Shown piece by piece: positions 25,807-34,697 of a stretch of DNA of 64,000 nt. Position numbers and translations under genes: made by a program. This stretch comes from Salinibacterium sp. NG253 (GTDB lineage Bacteria > Actinomycetota > Actinomycetes > Actinomycetales > Microbacteriaceae): positions 62,001-126,000 of the forward strand of contig NZ_JADYWF010000002.1 in assembly GCF_015864945.1 (NCBI RefSeq). Reading direction: 5' to 3'. How positions within the stretch are numbered: the first letter of the stretch is position 1; every line of letters begins with the position of its first letter. The notes under the pieces are model-generated. The model was not told where the DNA came from. It worked only from the letters and a program-made list of their open reading frames with translations, and did no database searches.

Positions 25807-26157
25807 TTATGAGGCGTCGCTGCGAGGCGTAGGTGTTGTGCTCTGATCGGCGGATGACGCGCTAGCGTCAGCGTCAGCGTCAGCGCTGGCATCCGCTTGC
25901 GCCTCAGCAACATCGTGGTCGACAGCGGCATCCTCGGCGTCACGGTCAGGATCGTGGCTGGGGCGCCCGCGACGGGAAGCAAGGTCGAGCGCCACCGCAT
26001 CCCGAAGCTTCGAGAAAAACACGTACGAAATGGCGAATCCCAGAATTGCGGCGATGAGGGCGGCGATCCACGGCTCAACGTTCGCGATCATCAGCACGGT
26101 GAAGGCTGCGGCGAAGACTCCGACGCGGAGAAGAGAGTAGGAGATCCAAGGTTTCAC
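25807..26157 (-). CDS. DUF4229 family membrane protein
   Basis: 116 aa with two helices (about 8-26 and 30-48), then YVFFSKLRDAVALDLASRR and an acidic Asp/Ala tail with repeated AD pairs (DASADADADASAS). This matches DUF4229, a small actinobacterial membrane family often near men genes; its function is unknown. GTG 26157 has TAGACT 6 nt before it. Divergent from the PLDc_N protein. Confidence 0.85.
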   Translation of the reverse strand: MKPWISYSLLRVGVFAAAFTVLMIANVEPWIAALIAAILGFAISYVFFSKLRDAVALDLASRRGRPSHDPDRDAEDAAVDHDVAEAQADASADADADASASSADQSTTPTPRSDAS

Positions 26158-26169
26158 GGCAACAGTCTA
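26158..26169 (-). promoter_or_regulatory. Leaderless -10 promoter of DUF4229 gene
   Basis: TAGACT (26169-26164, minus strand), 6 nt GTTGCC, then GTG 26157. Confidence 0.6.
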
Positions 26170-26199
26170 GGCTCGCAACCCGCGTGCAGACTGCGAGCA

Positions 26200-26211
26200 T
26201 AGAATGGTCGC
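26200..26211 (+). promoter_or_regulatory. Leaderless -10 promoter of PLDc_N gene / menD
   Basis: TAGAAT (26200-26205), 6 nt GGTCGC, then ATG 26212. Confidence 0.6.
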
Positions 26212-26544
26212 ATGCCTCGCCTATTGGTAGTCCTCGCTTTCGCGCTCGTTGCGGTAGACGTGTTCTCCATTGTGGATGTGATCCTTACCGAACGCAGCCG
26301 GGTTCGCGCGATGCCGAAGGTGTTGTGGATCATCGTGATTCTGCTGCTGCCGGTCATCGGTGTTGTGCTCTGGTTCATGCTCGGCAAGGCACGTAGTGCC
26401 AGTTCTGGCCACACACGCAGCGTTGCCCCCGACGATGACCCTGACTTCTTGCGCAAGATGCGCCGCCAGGAAGAACAAGATGAGCGCATTCGCCGCCTCG
26501 AACAGGAACTAGCAGATCTCGACGATGACGATAAGACCAACTAA
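26212..26544 (+). CDS. PLDc N-terminal domain-like small membrane protein
   Basis: 110 aa. Two helices (about 4-22 and 37-57) with VLWIIVILLLPVIGVVLWFMLGK between them, the pattern of the phospholipase D N-terminal (PLDc_N) membrane domain standing alone. The C-terminal part is charged and coiled (DFLRKMRRQEEQDERIRRLEQE). Its last 20 bp overlap menD, so the two are co-expressed. A function has not been established for standalone PLDc_N proteins. Confidence 0.85.
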   Translation: MPRLLVVLAFALVAVDVFSIVDVILTERSRVRAMPKVLWIIVILLLPVIGVVLWFMLGKARSASSGHTRSVAPDDDPDFLRKMRRQEEQDERIRRLEQELADLDDDDKTN

Positions 26545-28240
26545 CTCTCCAGCCACCAACTACTCGGTAGCCCTTCTCGAAGAGTTCGTTCGTCTCGGCG
26601 TTCGAGATGTTGTGTTGAGCCCCGGCTCACGCTCGCAGGCTCTCGCATTGGCGGCAGCCGAATTCGAGAAGCAGGGACTGCTGCGGTTGCGCGTGCGCAT
26701 CGATGAGCGCGTTGGCGCCTTCCTCGCGCTGGGCCTTGCCGTCGAAACAGGTTCGCCCGTGCTGGTTATCACCACCTCGGGCACTGCCGTCGCCAACCTG
26801 CACCCTGCGGTTCTTGAAGCGCACCACTCGGCCGTTCCGCTGATCATTATTAGCGCTGATCGCCCCGATTCGTTGCGCGGTATTGGCTCTAACCAGACCA
26901 CCCAGCAGCCCGGTATTTTCGGCACCGCTGTGCACAAGACGTGGGACGTTGAGGCGCCGACCGGTGCTGCTGGCGAGATGGATGCCGCAGCACAACTCGC
27001 TCGCGATGCGATCGCCGCGGTCGATGGCCCCGTGCACCTCAATCTCTCGTTCGACGATCCGCTCTCGGCCCCGTTCGTGTGGGAGCCGACCGCAGCAGAC
27101 GTGGCCCCCGAGCCGGCAGGCACTCGCGAACCGGTTTTCCCTGACCTTTTTAGTGACCTCGACCCCGTCGTAGAGAACACCACTCACCAGTCGCCGGGTG
27201 CGCCAACGACTCTCGCTATCTCACCGTCGCCCGCCACCGTCGTTATTGCGGGCACCGGTGCTGGCCCTCGCGCCGAGCAGGTAGCCCGCGAACTCGGTGC
27301 ACCGCTCATTGCGGAGGTCGCGAGCGGTGCCCACTTCGGGCCCAACCTGGTGGTCGCCTACCGCGAGCTGCTGAACGCCGCCAACTTCGGCGACCGAGTC
27401 GCACGGGTGATCGTGTTTGGGCATCCGACTCTCAGCCGAGAGATTCCTGCGCTTATTCAGCGTCGCGGTGTGCAAACCATTGTGGTGCGGCATCCTTCGG
27501 CCGACGACTACAACCCTGGCCGGTGCGTTCGCCTCTTCGTTGACGAGGTTTCGGTCTCGGGCGAAGCCACCGATCGCGCGTGGTTGGGTCGCTGGGTGAT
27601 GTCGAGCCGTCAGTTGCTCGAAACCGAGAGCATCGCTCCTGATATCGAGGCGGATGCCGGAACCCACGCCAAGTCAGAACTCGCCATCGTGCGCACCCCT
27701 GTTGACCGGCGGATGCTCGCCGAAGCCGTCTGGCGCGCCACCTGGCCGCACGACCGCCTCGTCCTCGGCGCGTCACGGTTGATCCGCGAGGTCGACCGTG
27801 TGGTGCCGGGCAAGAAGATTTCGGTGCACTCCAATCGTGGCCTCGCCGGTATTGACGGCACGATCTCGACCGCTCTCGGAATCGCGCTCGCGAGCCAAGC
27901 CGAAGTCGGCAATGAGGGTGTCACTCGGGTGCTCCTTGGCGATCTGGCGATCTTCCATGACGTGGGCGCGCTGATGTTTGGCGTCGGCGAACCCCGACCG
28001 CGCATCCAAGTCATCGTCGGCAACGACAACGGCGGCACCATCTTCGACGGCCTCGAGGTGGCGAGCCAGGCTGGCGACAGTTTCGACCGGGTGTTGCTTA
28101 CGCAACAGAATGCCTCCATCGAGGCGCTCGCTGTCGCGTACGGCTGGCGGTATGTTTCTGCGGCAACGCGCGGAGAACTCGATCAGGCATTGTCGGCTCA
28201 CCCCGAGCCGACCATCATCGAGGTTCCGCTCGGGCGCTAA
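26525..28240 (+). CDS. menD: SEPHCHC synthase
   Basis: ThDP enzyme joining isochorismate and 2-oxoglutarate, the first committed menaquinone step. 571 aa, full length. PYR domain with catalytic Glu in RIDERVGAFLALG (about 58-70), TSGTAVANLHPA, ADRPDSLRGIGSNQTTQQ, and PP domain ThDP/Mg motif VGNDNGGTIFDG near 494-505. ATG 26525 overlaps the PLDc_N gene by 20 bp. A hairpin spans its stop codon. Confidence 0.95.
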   Translation: MTIRPTNSPATNYSVALLEEFVRLGVRDVVLSPGSRSQALALAAAEFEKQGLLRLRVRIDERVGAFLALGLAVETGSPVLVITTSGTAVANLHPAVLEAHHSAVPLIIISADRPDSLRGIGSNQTTQQPGIFGTAVHKTWDVEAPTGAAGEMDAAAQLARDAIAAVDGPVHLNLSFDDPLSAPFVWEPTAADVAPEPAGTREPVFPDLFSDLDPVVENTTHQSPGAPTTLAISPSPATVVIAGTGAGPRAEQVARELGAPLIAEVASGAHFGPNLVVAYRELLNAANFGDRVARVIVFGHPTLSREIPALIQRRGVQTIVVRHPSADDYNPGRCVRLFVDEVSVSGEATDRAWLGRWVMSSRQLLETESIAPDIEADAGTHAKSELAIVRTPVDRRMLAEAVWRATWPHDRLVLGASRLIREVDRVVPGKKISVHSNRGLAGIDGTISTALGIALASQAEVGNEGVTRVLLGDLAIFHDVGALMFGVGEPRPRIQVIVGNDNGGTIFDGLEVASQAGDSFDRVLLTQQNASIEALAVAYGWRYVSAATRGELDQALSAHPEPTIIEVPLGR

Positions 28241-28248
28241 CGCCCGAG
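28229..28248 (+). terminator. Hairpin at menD stop
   Basis: CTCGGGCG-CTAA-CGCCCGAG: 8-bp perfect stem with the menD TAA in its loop, followed by GTTCTG. Likely ends or attenuates the menD transcript. Confidence 0.5.
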
Positions 28249-28299
28249 GTTCTGCCTGCCGTCGAGCACTGTTTCGGTGGTGAACAGAAGCGTGCCGAG

Positions 28300-28311
28300 T
28301 AGCCTTAGGGC
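28300..28311 (+). promoter_or_regulatory. Leaderless -10 promoter of ppk2
   Basis: TAGCCT (28300-28305), 6 nt TAGGGC, then ATG 28312. Confidence 0.55.
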
Positions 28312-29136
28312 ATGAGCACACTCACGCCTGTCACCGCCGATTTCGAGCTTGCCAGCATCGATCCGTCCTCCACTCCTGAGTTTGATGGCAGCAAAAAGGA
28401 TGCCGAAAAAGCTCTCGAGAAGAACGGCGAACGTCTCGCTGCGCTTCAAGAGCGGCTCTTCGCCGAGAGCAAGTTCGGTGGCGAGCGCCGCGTTTTGCTC
28501 GTGTTGCAAGCGATGGATACCGCGGGCAAGGGCGGCATCCTGCGTCACGTGATCGGTGGGGTTGATCCGCAGGGCGTGCAGATTCATGCGTTCAAAGCGC
28601 CGACCGATGAGGAGAAGTCACACGACTTCTTGTGGCGCATTCGCAAGGAGCTTCCTGAGGCCGGGTTCATCGGTGTCTTTGACCGTTCGCACTATGAGGA
28701 CGTGTTGATCCACCGCGTGCGTGGCTTCTCGACGCCCGAGACGGTCGAGGAACGCTACGGCATCATTCAGGAGTTCGAGAAAGAATTGATCGCGCAGGGC
28801 ACGACGATCATCAAGGTCATGTTGCACATCGGCGCCGATGAGCAGAAGGACCGCCTGCAGGAGCGCCTCGATCGCCCCGAGAAGCACTGGAAGTACAACC
28901 CGGGAGACGTGGACGAGCGACTGCTGTGGGGTGACTATCAGGAGGCTTACGAGATCGCGTTGCGCCGTACGACGACCGAGAACGCTCCCTGGTATGTGAT
29001 TCCGGCGAACCACAAGTGGTACGCGCGGTGGGCTGTTCAGCAGCTTTTGCTTGAGGCGTTGGAGAGCCTTGACCTGCAGTGGCCGAGCGCCGACTATGAC
29101 GTTGAGGCTGAGAAAGTGCGACTCGCGAATAGCTAG
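28312..29136 (+). CDS. ppk2: Polyphosphate kinase 2 family protein
   Basis: Transfers phosphate from polyphosphate to a nucleoside (di/mono)phosphate. 274 aa, single PPK2 domain: Walker A-like QAMDTAGKGG (about 66-75), Walker B/lid FDRSHYEDVLIHRV (about 123-136), and basic lid residues RLDRPEKHWKYNPGDVDER. Single-domain members may be class I, II or III; the residues visible do not settle whether AMP or ADP is preferred. Sits between menD and arsC without overlap. The start is set by a -10 at 6 nt. Confidence 0.93.
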   Translation: MSTLTPVTADFELASIDPSSTPEFDGSKKDAEKALEKNGERLAALQERLFAESKFGGERRVLLVLQAMDTAGKGGILRHVIGGVDPQGVQIHAFKAPTDEEKSHDFLWRIRKELPEAGFIGVFDRSHYEDVLIHRVRGFSTPETVEERYGIIQEFEKELIAQGTTIIKVMLHIGADEQKDRLQERLDRPEKHWKYNPGDVDERLLWGDYQEAYEIALRRTTTENAPWYVIPANHKWYARWAVQQLLLEALESLDLQWPSADYDVEAEKVRLANS

Positions 29137-29201
29137 TCGGCAGGCGTCAGGCTGGCGGTTCGTGAACAGGAAATGAATCTGCTCGCGAACACTCGAAAAT
29201 A

Positions 29202-29219
29202 CATAGATGTTCATCTATG
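29202..29219. promoter_or_regulatory. Perfect palindrome upstream of arsC-like gene (putative ArsR-type operator)
   Basis: CATAGATG-TT-CATCTATG: 8-bp arms and a 2-nt centre, 29 bp before the ATG at 29249, in an AT-rich stretch that could hold the promoter. The form resembles ArsR/SmtB operators. No such regulator gene is adjacent. Confidence 0.55.
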
Positions 29220-29248
29220 CTTTGAGTGTTCAAGCGAAACGAGGAATC

Positions 29249-29893
29249 ATGCGCACCCCATCTTCTGGTCAACTGCCGCTTACTGACCCCAACGATGTTC
29301 TTCGCCGTGGCGCTGAACGCCTTGCGGTGCAGTACGACGGCCTCGTGAGCGAGGAAACCATCGAGCGCGTTCTCTTCGAGTCTTACGCTGCGCTCGCGCG
29401 CACCGCGAAAGTCTCGACGCACCTCGCGAGCCTCTCCTACCGCTTTGCGCACGACCGTCTCGCCGCTCTCGCTCAGGCGAAGGGCGTGATTCCGAAGACG
29501 GTGCCCGAGGTGCTCTTTGTCTGTGTGCAGAACTCCGGGCGCTCGCAGATGGCCGCAGCGTGGCTGCGCGAGCTCGGCAAGGGGCGCGTTCATGTGCGCT
29601 CCGCCGGATCAGAGCCGGGCGCCAGCATCCTGTCTCTGGTCGTGGACGCGATGGCAGAAGAGGGCATCGCCCTTACCGACGATTTTCCCAAACCACTCAC
29701 CGACGATGTCGTGCGTGCCGCGGATGCCGTGATCACGATGGGCTGCGGCGACGCCTGCCCGATTTACCCGGGCAAGCGCTACCTCGATTGGCAGCTCACT
29801 GACCCTGCCGACCTCGATATCGACGGAGTTCGACGGGTGCGCGATGAGATCCGCGCGCGTGTGGAAGAACTGCTGCGCGAGATCGCGCCGTAG
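29249..29893 (+). CDS. ArsC-type low-molecular-weight phosphatase with N-terminal three-helix bundle
   Basis: 214 aa. Residues 1-85 form a helical domain (PNDVLRRGAERLAVQYDGLVSEETIERVLFESYAA) as in actinobacterial proteins with a dimerisation bundle before the catalytic domain. Residues 90-210 are a LMW-PTP/ArsC domain: LFVCVQNSGRSQMAAAW with C-x5-R P-loop, and MGCGDACPIYPGKRYLDWQLTDPA, typical of arsenate reductases. Probably a mycothiol-linked arsenate reductase; a phosphatase role is possible. GAGGA precedes ATG 29249. Confidence 0.85.
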   Translation: MRTPSSGQLPLTDPNDVLRRGAERLAVQYDGLVSEETIERVLFESYAALARTAKVSTHLASLSYRFAHDRLAALAQAKGVIPKTVPEVLFVCVQNSGRSQMAAAWLRELGKGRVHVRSAGSEPGASILSLVVDAMAEEGIALTDDFPKPLTDDVVRAADAVITMGCGDACPIYPGKRYLDWQLTDPADLDIDGVRRVRDEIRARVEELLREIAP

Positions 29894-29925
29894 CTTTCGG
29901 CGGCAGCAGCGGCTTCTCCGCGTCG

Positions 29926-31179
29926 CTACCCGAAGGCTTCGACGATGGGGCGGAACTTCAGTTCGGTCTCGGCGAGTTCCTTCTTGGCGTCAGAGCCCGC
30001 CACGACTCCCGCTCCGGCGTAGGCCGTGATGCGCGTACCGGTCACTTGAGCACAGCGCAACGCAACAGCCCATTCGCCGTTGCCGTGGGCATCCACCCAG
30101 CCAACCGGGCCGGCGTAGCGCCCGCGATCGAAGCCTTCGAGTTGATCGATGATGCGGATGGCATCGGGTGTTGGTGTGCCTGCGACGGCCGCGGTCGGAT
30201 GCAGGATCTCGATCAGGTCGAGCGCGCTCGCGTGCTCCCGGAGCTGGCCATCGATGTCAGTCGCAAGGTGCCACAGGTTGGGCAGCTGAAGCGTGAAGGG
30301 CGCGGATGCCGCATGCAGTTCGCTGCTGAGCGGTGCGAGCGCATCCATGACGCTGGCAAGCGCGAGCGCATGTTCTTTCTGATCTTTGGGGGAGTTCATG
30401 AGGCTTCCGGCGGCTCGCCCGTCGGAGATGCGGTCCCCGCCGCGTGCGGCACTGCCCGCAAGCACGCGCGCACTGACGGCGCCGTTCTGCACTCGCACGA
30501 GGGTTTCGGGGCTTGAGCCAATGAGGCCGTCAACGGCAAACGTGAAGGTGTCGGGGTAGCGTGCGGCAAGGGCGCTGAGGGGGATTCGCAGATCGGCGCT
30601 CTCGGGCAGCTCAGCGTGCTGGTCTCGCGCAATCACGATCTTGGCTGCCGCGCCGTGCGAGATTTCGCGCAGGGCCGCTTTGACGGTCTTGGTGAAGCCT
30701 TTTGCGCTCATCTCGCCGGGGGTGAAAACGATGTGCACGGGGTCCCCGGCGGCCGCTCGAGGATCAGAGGGCAGACCATCGGAGGTCACGGGCAGGCCGC
30801 TGGCTTCTCCGGCGGTGATGGTGGTGACCCACTGGATGCCGTCGCGGCTCCCGACAACAATGCGGGGAATGATCAGCACACTCACGGCATCCGAAGAATC
30901 GGCGAACGCGAAGCTGCCGAGGGCGATCAGACCGGTGCCAGCGCGCTTCACGCTGTCGTGAATGATTGCGGTGCGCGAGAGTTCGTTCCAGGCGGCCGCG
31001 GCGTCGGTGAATCGGGTGGCACCTCGGAACTCGAGTCGCAGCAATTCGCCAATGCCGACAAGGCCTTCGCCGTCGCGAATGAAGCCGAGAGGATGCTGCG
31101 GGGTGATCCAGTCGAGTAGTCGATCGACGGATGCGGTTGGGCGCGTAACACTGCTCAGGACGGCATGGGTGCTAGCCAT
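29926..31179 (-). CDS. menF: Isochorismate synthase
   Basis: Converts chorismate to isochorismate, feeding MenD. 417 aa with a chorismate-binding C-terminal domain: FTFAVDGLIGSSPETLVRVQNG, LAGSAARGGD, SPKDQKEHALALASVMDAL, ILHPTAAVAGTPTPDAIR, and RYAGPVGWVDAHGNGEWAVALRCAQV with the catalytic/Mg residues. The SPKDQKEH segment is typical of isochorismate rather than anthranilate synthases. GGAGAAGG precedes ATG 31179. Divergent from menG. Confidence 0.93.
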   Translation of the reverse strand: MASTHAVLSSVTRPTASVDRLLDWITPQHPLGFIRDGEGLVGIGELLRLEFRGATRFTDAAAAWNELSRTAIIHDSVKRAGTGLIALGSFAFADSSDAVSVLIIPRIVVGSRDGIQWVTTITAGEASGLPVTSDGLPSDPRAAAGDPVHIVFTPGEMSAKGFTKTVKAALREISHGAAAKIVIARDQHAELPESADLRIPLSALAARYPDTFTFAVDGLIGSSPETLVRVQNGAVSARVLAGSAARGGDRISDGRAAGSLMNSPKDQKEHALALASVMDALAPLSSELHAASAPFTLQLPNLWHLATDIDGQLREHASALDLIEILHPTAAVAGTPTPDAIRIIDQLEGFDRGRYAGPVGWVDAHGNGEWAVALRCAQVTGTRITAYAGAGVVAGSDAKKELAETELKFRPIVEAFG

Positions 31180-31294
31180 GGCACCTTCTCCGATTCTGCC
31201 CGTGACCGGACGGCTTTTGCCCCAACAATGTCTCCCAAGTATCAGAGTACCTGTCAGTTGCGGGCAGGAAAGTGAGCATCCGCTCTGAGCGCCC

Positions 31295-31306
31295 TAGACT
31301 AGAGGC
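31295..31306 (+). promoter_or_regulatory. Leaderless -10 promoter of menG
   Basis: TAGACT (31295-31300), 6 nt AGAGGC, then GTG 31307. Confidence 0.6.
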
Positions 31307-32116
31307 GTGGGTAAGGCTGACATGAACAAGCGACCGGAAGACGTAGCCGGAATGTTCGATGGTGTCGCAAAACACTACGATCGCACCAATAACGTCCTCT
31401 CCGCCGGAAATGCGCTGCTGTGGCGCGCTGCTACGGTGCGTGCGGTTGCCCCAGAAGCGGGCGAACGCATCCTCGATATTGCGGCTGGCACGGGCACTAG
31501 CTCGGCAGCTTTGCACCGCAATGGTGCTCGCGTTGTTGGTCTCGATTTCTCGACCGGCATGGTCGAGCAGGCGCGCAAGCGTCACAAGAAGATCGAGTTC
31601 ATTCAGGGCGACGCTCAGCAGTTGCCGTTTGGTGACAATGAGTTTGACGCCGTCACGATCAGCTTCGGTCTGCGTAACATTAACGATCCGCGCGCAGCGC
31701 TCTCGGAGATGTACCGCGTTCTCAAGCCCGGTGGCCGTCTGGTGATCACCGAGTTCTCCAAGCCTCCCGTCGCGATTGTTCGTGCCGGTTACTTCACCTA
31801 CTTGAACCGCGTCATGCCGATCATTGCTGATCGCTCAAGCTCGAACCCTGAGGCCTACACCTACCTCGCCGAGTCGATTCGCGAGTGGCCCGACCAGGGC
31901 GAACTCAGCCAGTGGATTCGGGCTGCCGGATTCACTCGCGTTGCGTACCGCAATCTCACCGCAGGCATCGTTGCCATGCACCGTGGCCAGAAGCCTGTTG
32001 ATGAAACAGTGCTGGCCTCCGTCGCTAAGCGCAAGGGCAATGCCACTCGTCCGATCAAGACGATCACTATGCCCAAGACGCCCAAGACCTCTTCTGACAG
32101 CACACCGAAGCCGTAG
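31307..32116 (+). CDS. menG: Demethylmenaquinone methyltransferase
   Basis: Last step, SAM-dependent C-methylation of demethylmenaquinone. 269 aa UbiE/MenG family: MFDGVAKHYDRTNNVLS (about 16-32), SAM motif ILDIAAGTGTSSAAL (about 59-73), DAVTISFGLRNINDPRAALSEMYRVLKPGGRLVI. The C-terminal tail after residue 230 is Lys/Thr-rich. GTG 31307 has a -10 at 6 nt. Followed within 20-26 bp by the polyprenyl synthase, so tail synthesis and methylation share an operon. Confidence 0.95.
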   Translation: MGKADMNKRPEDVAGMFDGVAKHYDRTNNVLSAGNALLWRAATVRAVAPEAGERILDIAAGTGTSSAALHRNGARVVGLDFSTGMVEQARKRHKKIEFIQGDAQQLPFGDNEFDAVTISFGLRNINDPRAALSEMYRVLKPGGRLVITEFSKPPVAIVRAGYFTYLNRVMPIIADRSSSNPEAYTYLAESIREWPDQGELSQWIRAAGFTRVAYRNLTAGIVAMHRGQKPVDETVLASVAKRKGNATRPIKTITMPKTPKTSSDSTPKP

Positions 32117-32142
32117 CGCTTCGCAAAAGAAACCGGTTGATA

Positions 32143-33219
32143 GTGAACCCGAGTGTTCCGTCTGCTCGCCGCAGCAACACCCTGAGCTCCTCACTGGGCT
32201 TGGGCGAGAAGCTCTTTGCCTCGAGCGATGAGCGTCGTTTCGCTGCCGCGATCGAGGAAGGTCTCAATCAGGTAGAGGTCGGCTTGCTCGATCAGATGGC
32301 TTTTGCCGACGAAGTTGCGGATGCCACGAGCCGCTACTTGCTCGAAGCTGGCGGCAAGCGCGTGCGCCCGGTGCTGGCGCTGCTCACTGCTCAGCTGGGT
32401 GACGGCAATAACGCTGACGTCGTCACGGCGGCTCAGGCTGTAGAGATCACTCACCTCGCTTCGCTCTACCACGACGACGTCATGGACGAAGCACAGTTGC
32501 GCCGCGGAGTTCCCAGCGCTCAAAGCGTGTGGGGCAACTCGGTCGCTATTCTCACGGGCGATCTCTTATTCGCGCGGGCAAGCAAGCTTGTTGCGGGCCT
32601 CGGCGAAGAAGCGCTGTTGCTGCAGGCGAACACGTTTGAACGGTTGTGCCTCGGCCAATTGCACGAAACTCTCGGCCCGAAGCCGGGCGAGAACCCCGTT
32701 GAGCACTACTTGCAGGTATTGGCTGACAAGACAGGCTCGCTTATTGCGACCGCTGCCGAGGTTGGCGTGATGTTCTCGAATGCGCCGGTGGAGTACACGA
32801 AGCCGGTTCGCGAGTTCGGCGAAAAGGTCGGCATCGCCTTCCAGCTCATCGACGACGTGATTGATCTGTCTGATGAGACTGGCAAGACGGGCAAGCAGGC
32901 AGGAACCGATCTGCGCAGTGGCGTTGCCACGCTGCCGTTGCTGTACTTGCGCGAGCTCGCCGTCACCAACAGCGATGCTGCCGAGTTGTTGACCCGCATT
33001 GAGCGCGACGTGAATGCCAACTTCTATGGTGAAGGCGACGAAGAAGCTCTCGATGCCGCAGTGACCGAGCTCCGCGAGCATCCCGTCACGAAGAAGACTC
33101 TCGACGAAGCCCGTCGCTGGGGTCGCGAAGCTGTTGATGCGCTTGCACCGCTGCCCGACGGTCCGGTCAAGAAGGCCCTCACGCGCTTCGCCGAAAACGT
33201 CGTCGAACGCTCGAACTAA
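32143..33219 (+). CDS. Polyprenyl diphosphate synthase (menaquinone side chain)
   Basis: Builds the long all-trans isoprenoid tail used by MenA. About 358 aa trans-prenyltransferase: first aspartate motif LYHDDVMDEAQLRRG and second FQLIDDVIDLSDETGKTGKQAGTD, plus GGKRVRPVL. The chain length is not determinable by eye; context suggests heptaprenyl or longer. GTG 32143 is taken as start; a TTG at 32137 two codons earlier is also possible, and neither has a strong Shine-Dalgarno. Confidence 0.92.
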   Translation: MNPSVPSARRSNTLSSSLGLGEKLFASSDERRFAAAIEEGLNQVEVGLLDQMAFADEVADATSRYLLEAGGKRVRPVLALLTAQLGDGNNADVVTAAQAVEITHLASLYHDDVMDEAQLRRGVPSAQSVWGNSVAILTGDLLFARASKLVAGLGEEALLLQANTFERLCLGQLHETLGPKPGENPVEHYLQVLADKTGSLIATAAEVGVMFSNAPVEYTKPVREFGEKVGIAFQLIDDVIDLSDETGKTGKQAGTDLRSGVATLPLLYLRELAVTNSDAAELLTRIERDVNANFYGEGDEEALDAAVTELREHPVTKKTLDEARRWGREAVDALAPLPDGPVKKALTRFAENVVERSN

Positions 33220-33275
33220 CTACTCCCCACTCGCCCGCGCCCCGGGCGCCCCGAGATGAACGGAAACGACAGCTG

Positions 33276-34634
33276 ATGAGCAAACTGCGACTCGCCATTG
33301 TTGGTGCTGGCCCCGCCGGAATCTATGCCGCCGACATCCTGCTGAAGGCAGAGCGACAGTTCGAAGTGTCGATTGACCTCTTTGAGCAACTGCCGGCACC
33401 GTACGGTCTTGTTCGCTACGGCGTTGCGCCCGATCATCCGCGTATCAAGGGCATCGTGAATGCGCTGCGCGACGTGCTCGACACGGGCAACATCCGCCTC
33501 TTCGGCAACGTCACGTATGGCCGCGACATCACGCTCGACGACCTCAAGAAGCACTACAACGCGGTGATTTTCTCGACCGGTGCTGTGCGGGATGCCCCGC
33601 TGCCGATTCCCGGAATCGAGCTGCCAGGCAGCCACGGCGCCGCCGACTTCGTCAGCTGGTACGACGGTCACCCTGACGTGCCGCGCGAGTGGACCCTCGA
33701 TGCGAAAGAGACCGCCGTCATCGGCAATGGAAACGTCGCGCTCGACGTCGCCAGAATGCTCGCTAAGCACGCGGATGACCTGCTGCCGACAGAGATCCCC
33801 GCCAACGTCTACGAGGGCCTCAAAGCGAGCCCTGTGACTGACGTGCACGTCTTCGGTCGCCGTGGACCGATGCAAGTGAAGTTCACTCCGCTCGAACTGC
33901 GGGAACTCGGCGAACTCAACGACGTCGACCTCGTCGTCTACGAAGAAGATTTTGACTATGACGCGGCCTCGAAAGCGGCCATCGAATCCAACAAGCAGAT
34001 CATGGTGCTCGACCGCATCTTCACCAAGTGGCGTGGCCAAGAAAAGGGCACGGCGTCACGTCGCCTGCACTTGCACTTCTACGCGGGCCCGGTTGAGGTG
34101 CTTGGCACCGACCGTGTTGAAGGCTTCCGGTATGAGCGCACTAAGCCCGACGGCGAAGGCGGAGTGGTCGGCACCGGCGAGTTCCGTGAGGTTGCGGTGC
34201 AGAGCCTTTATCGCGCTGTTGGCTACTTCGGGTCGCCGCTTGACGGCATCCCGTTCGACGACCGCCGAGGCGTGATCCCCAACCGCGAGGGTCAAGTCAT
34301 CGACGACAACGACGAACAGGTCAATGGTGTGTACGCGACCGGCTGGATCAAGCGCGGGCCAGTGGGACTCATCGGTCACACCAAGTCAGACGCGATGGAA
34401 ACCATCAGCCACGTCATGAACGACCAAGCCAACTGGTGGGCTCCCGAGCATCCCGACGAGCAGTCCGTCATCGACCTGCTGAAGAGCCGGGGCATTGACT
34501 ACACCAACCTGGCCGGCTGGCAGTCACTGGATGCCCACGAGATCGCTCTGGGCGAGCCTGAAGGCCGCGCGCGCATCAAGCTGGTTGATCGCGACGAAAT
34601 GATTGCCGCATCCAAGAACACCGACGCCAGCTAA
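33276..34634 (+). CDS. fprA: FprA-type ferredoxin-NADP+ reductase
   Basis: 452 aa FAD/NADPH oxidoreductase of the adrenodoxin-reductase type: FAD motif LAIVGAGPAGIYAADIL (about 5-21), YGLVRYGVAPDHPRIKGI, NADP motif VIGNGNVALDVARML (about 148-162), VFGRRGPMQ, and C-terminal GWIKRGPVGLIGHTKSDAMETI. It supplies electrons to ferredoxins or P450s. A weak GGAAA lies upstream of the ATG. It follows the polyprenyl synthase by 56 bp, possibly one transcript with menG. Confidence 0.93.
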   Translation: MSKLRLAIVGAGPAGIYAADILLKAERQFEVSIDLFEQLPAPYGLVRYGVAPDHPRIKGIVNALRDVLDTGNIRLFGNVTYGRDITLDDLKKHYNAVIFSTGAVRDAPLPIPGIELPGSHGAADFVSWYDGHPDVPREWTLDAKETAVIGNGNVALDVARMLAKHADDLLPTEIPANVYEGLKASPVTDVHVFGRRGPMQVKFTPLELRELGELNDVDLVVYEEDFDYDAASKAAIESNKQIMVLDRIFTKWRGQEKGTASRRLHLHFYAGPVEVLGTDRVEGFRYERTKPDGEGGVVGTGEFREVAVQSLYRAVGYFGSPLDGIPFDDRRGVIPNREGQVIDDNDEQVNGVYATGWIKRGPVGLIGHTKSDAMETISHVMNDQANWWAPEHPDEQSVIDLLKSRGIDYTNLAGWQSLDAHEIALGEPEGRARIKLVDRDEMIAASKNTDAS

Positions 34635-34697
34635 CAGCGAGCTTCGTGCTGCTCGTTGCGGGTTGCAAGCGACGGGCAATTAGCTGCAGGTGCTGAG

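Noticed and set aside
25860-25900. Short-period repeat (gcgtcagcgtcagcgtcagc)
   Set aside because: It encodes the Ala/Asp-rich tail of the DUF4229 protein and is explained by low-complexity coding sequence.
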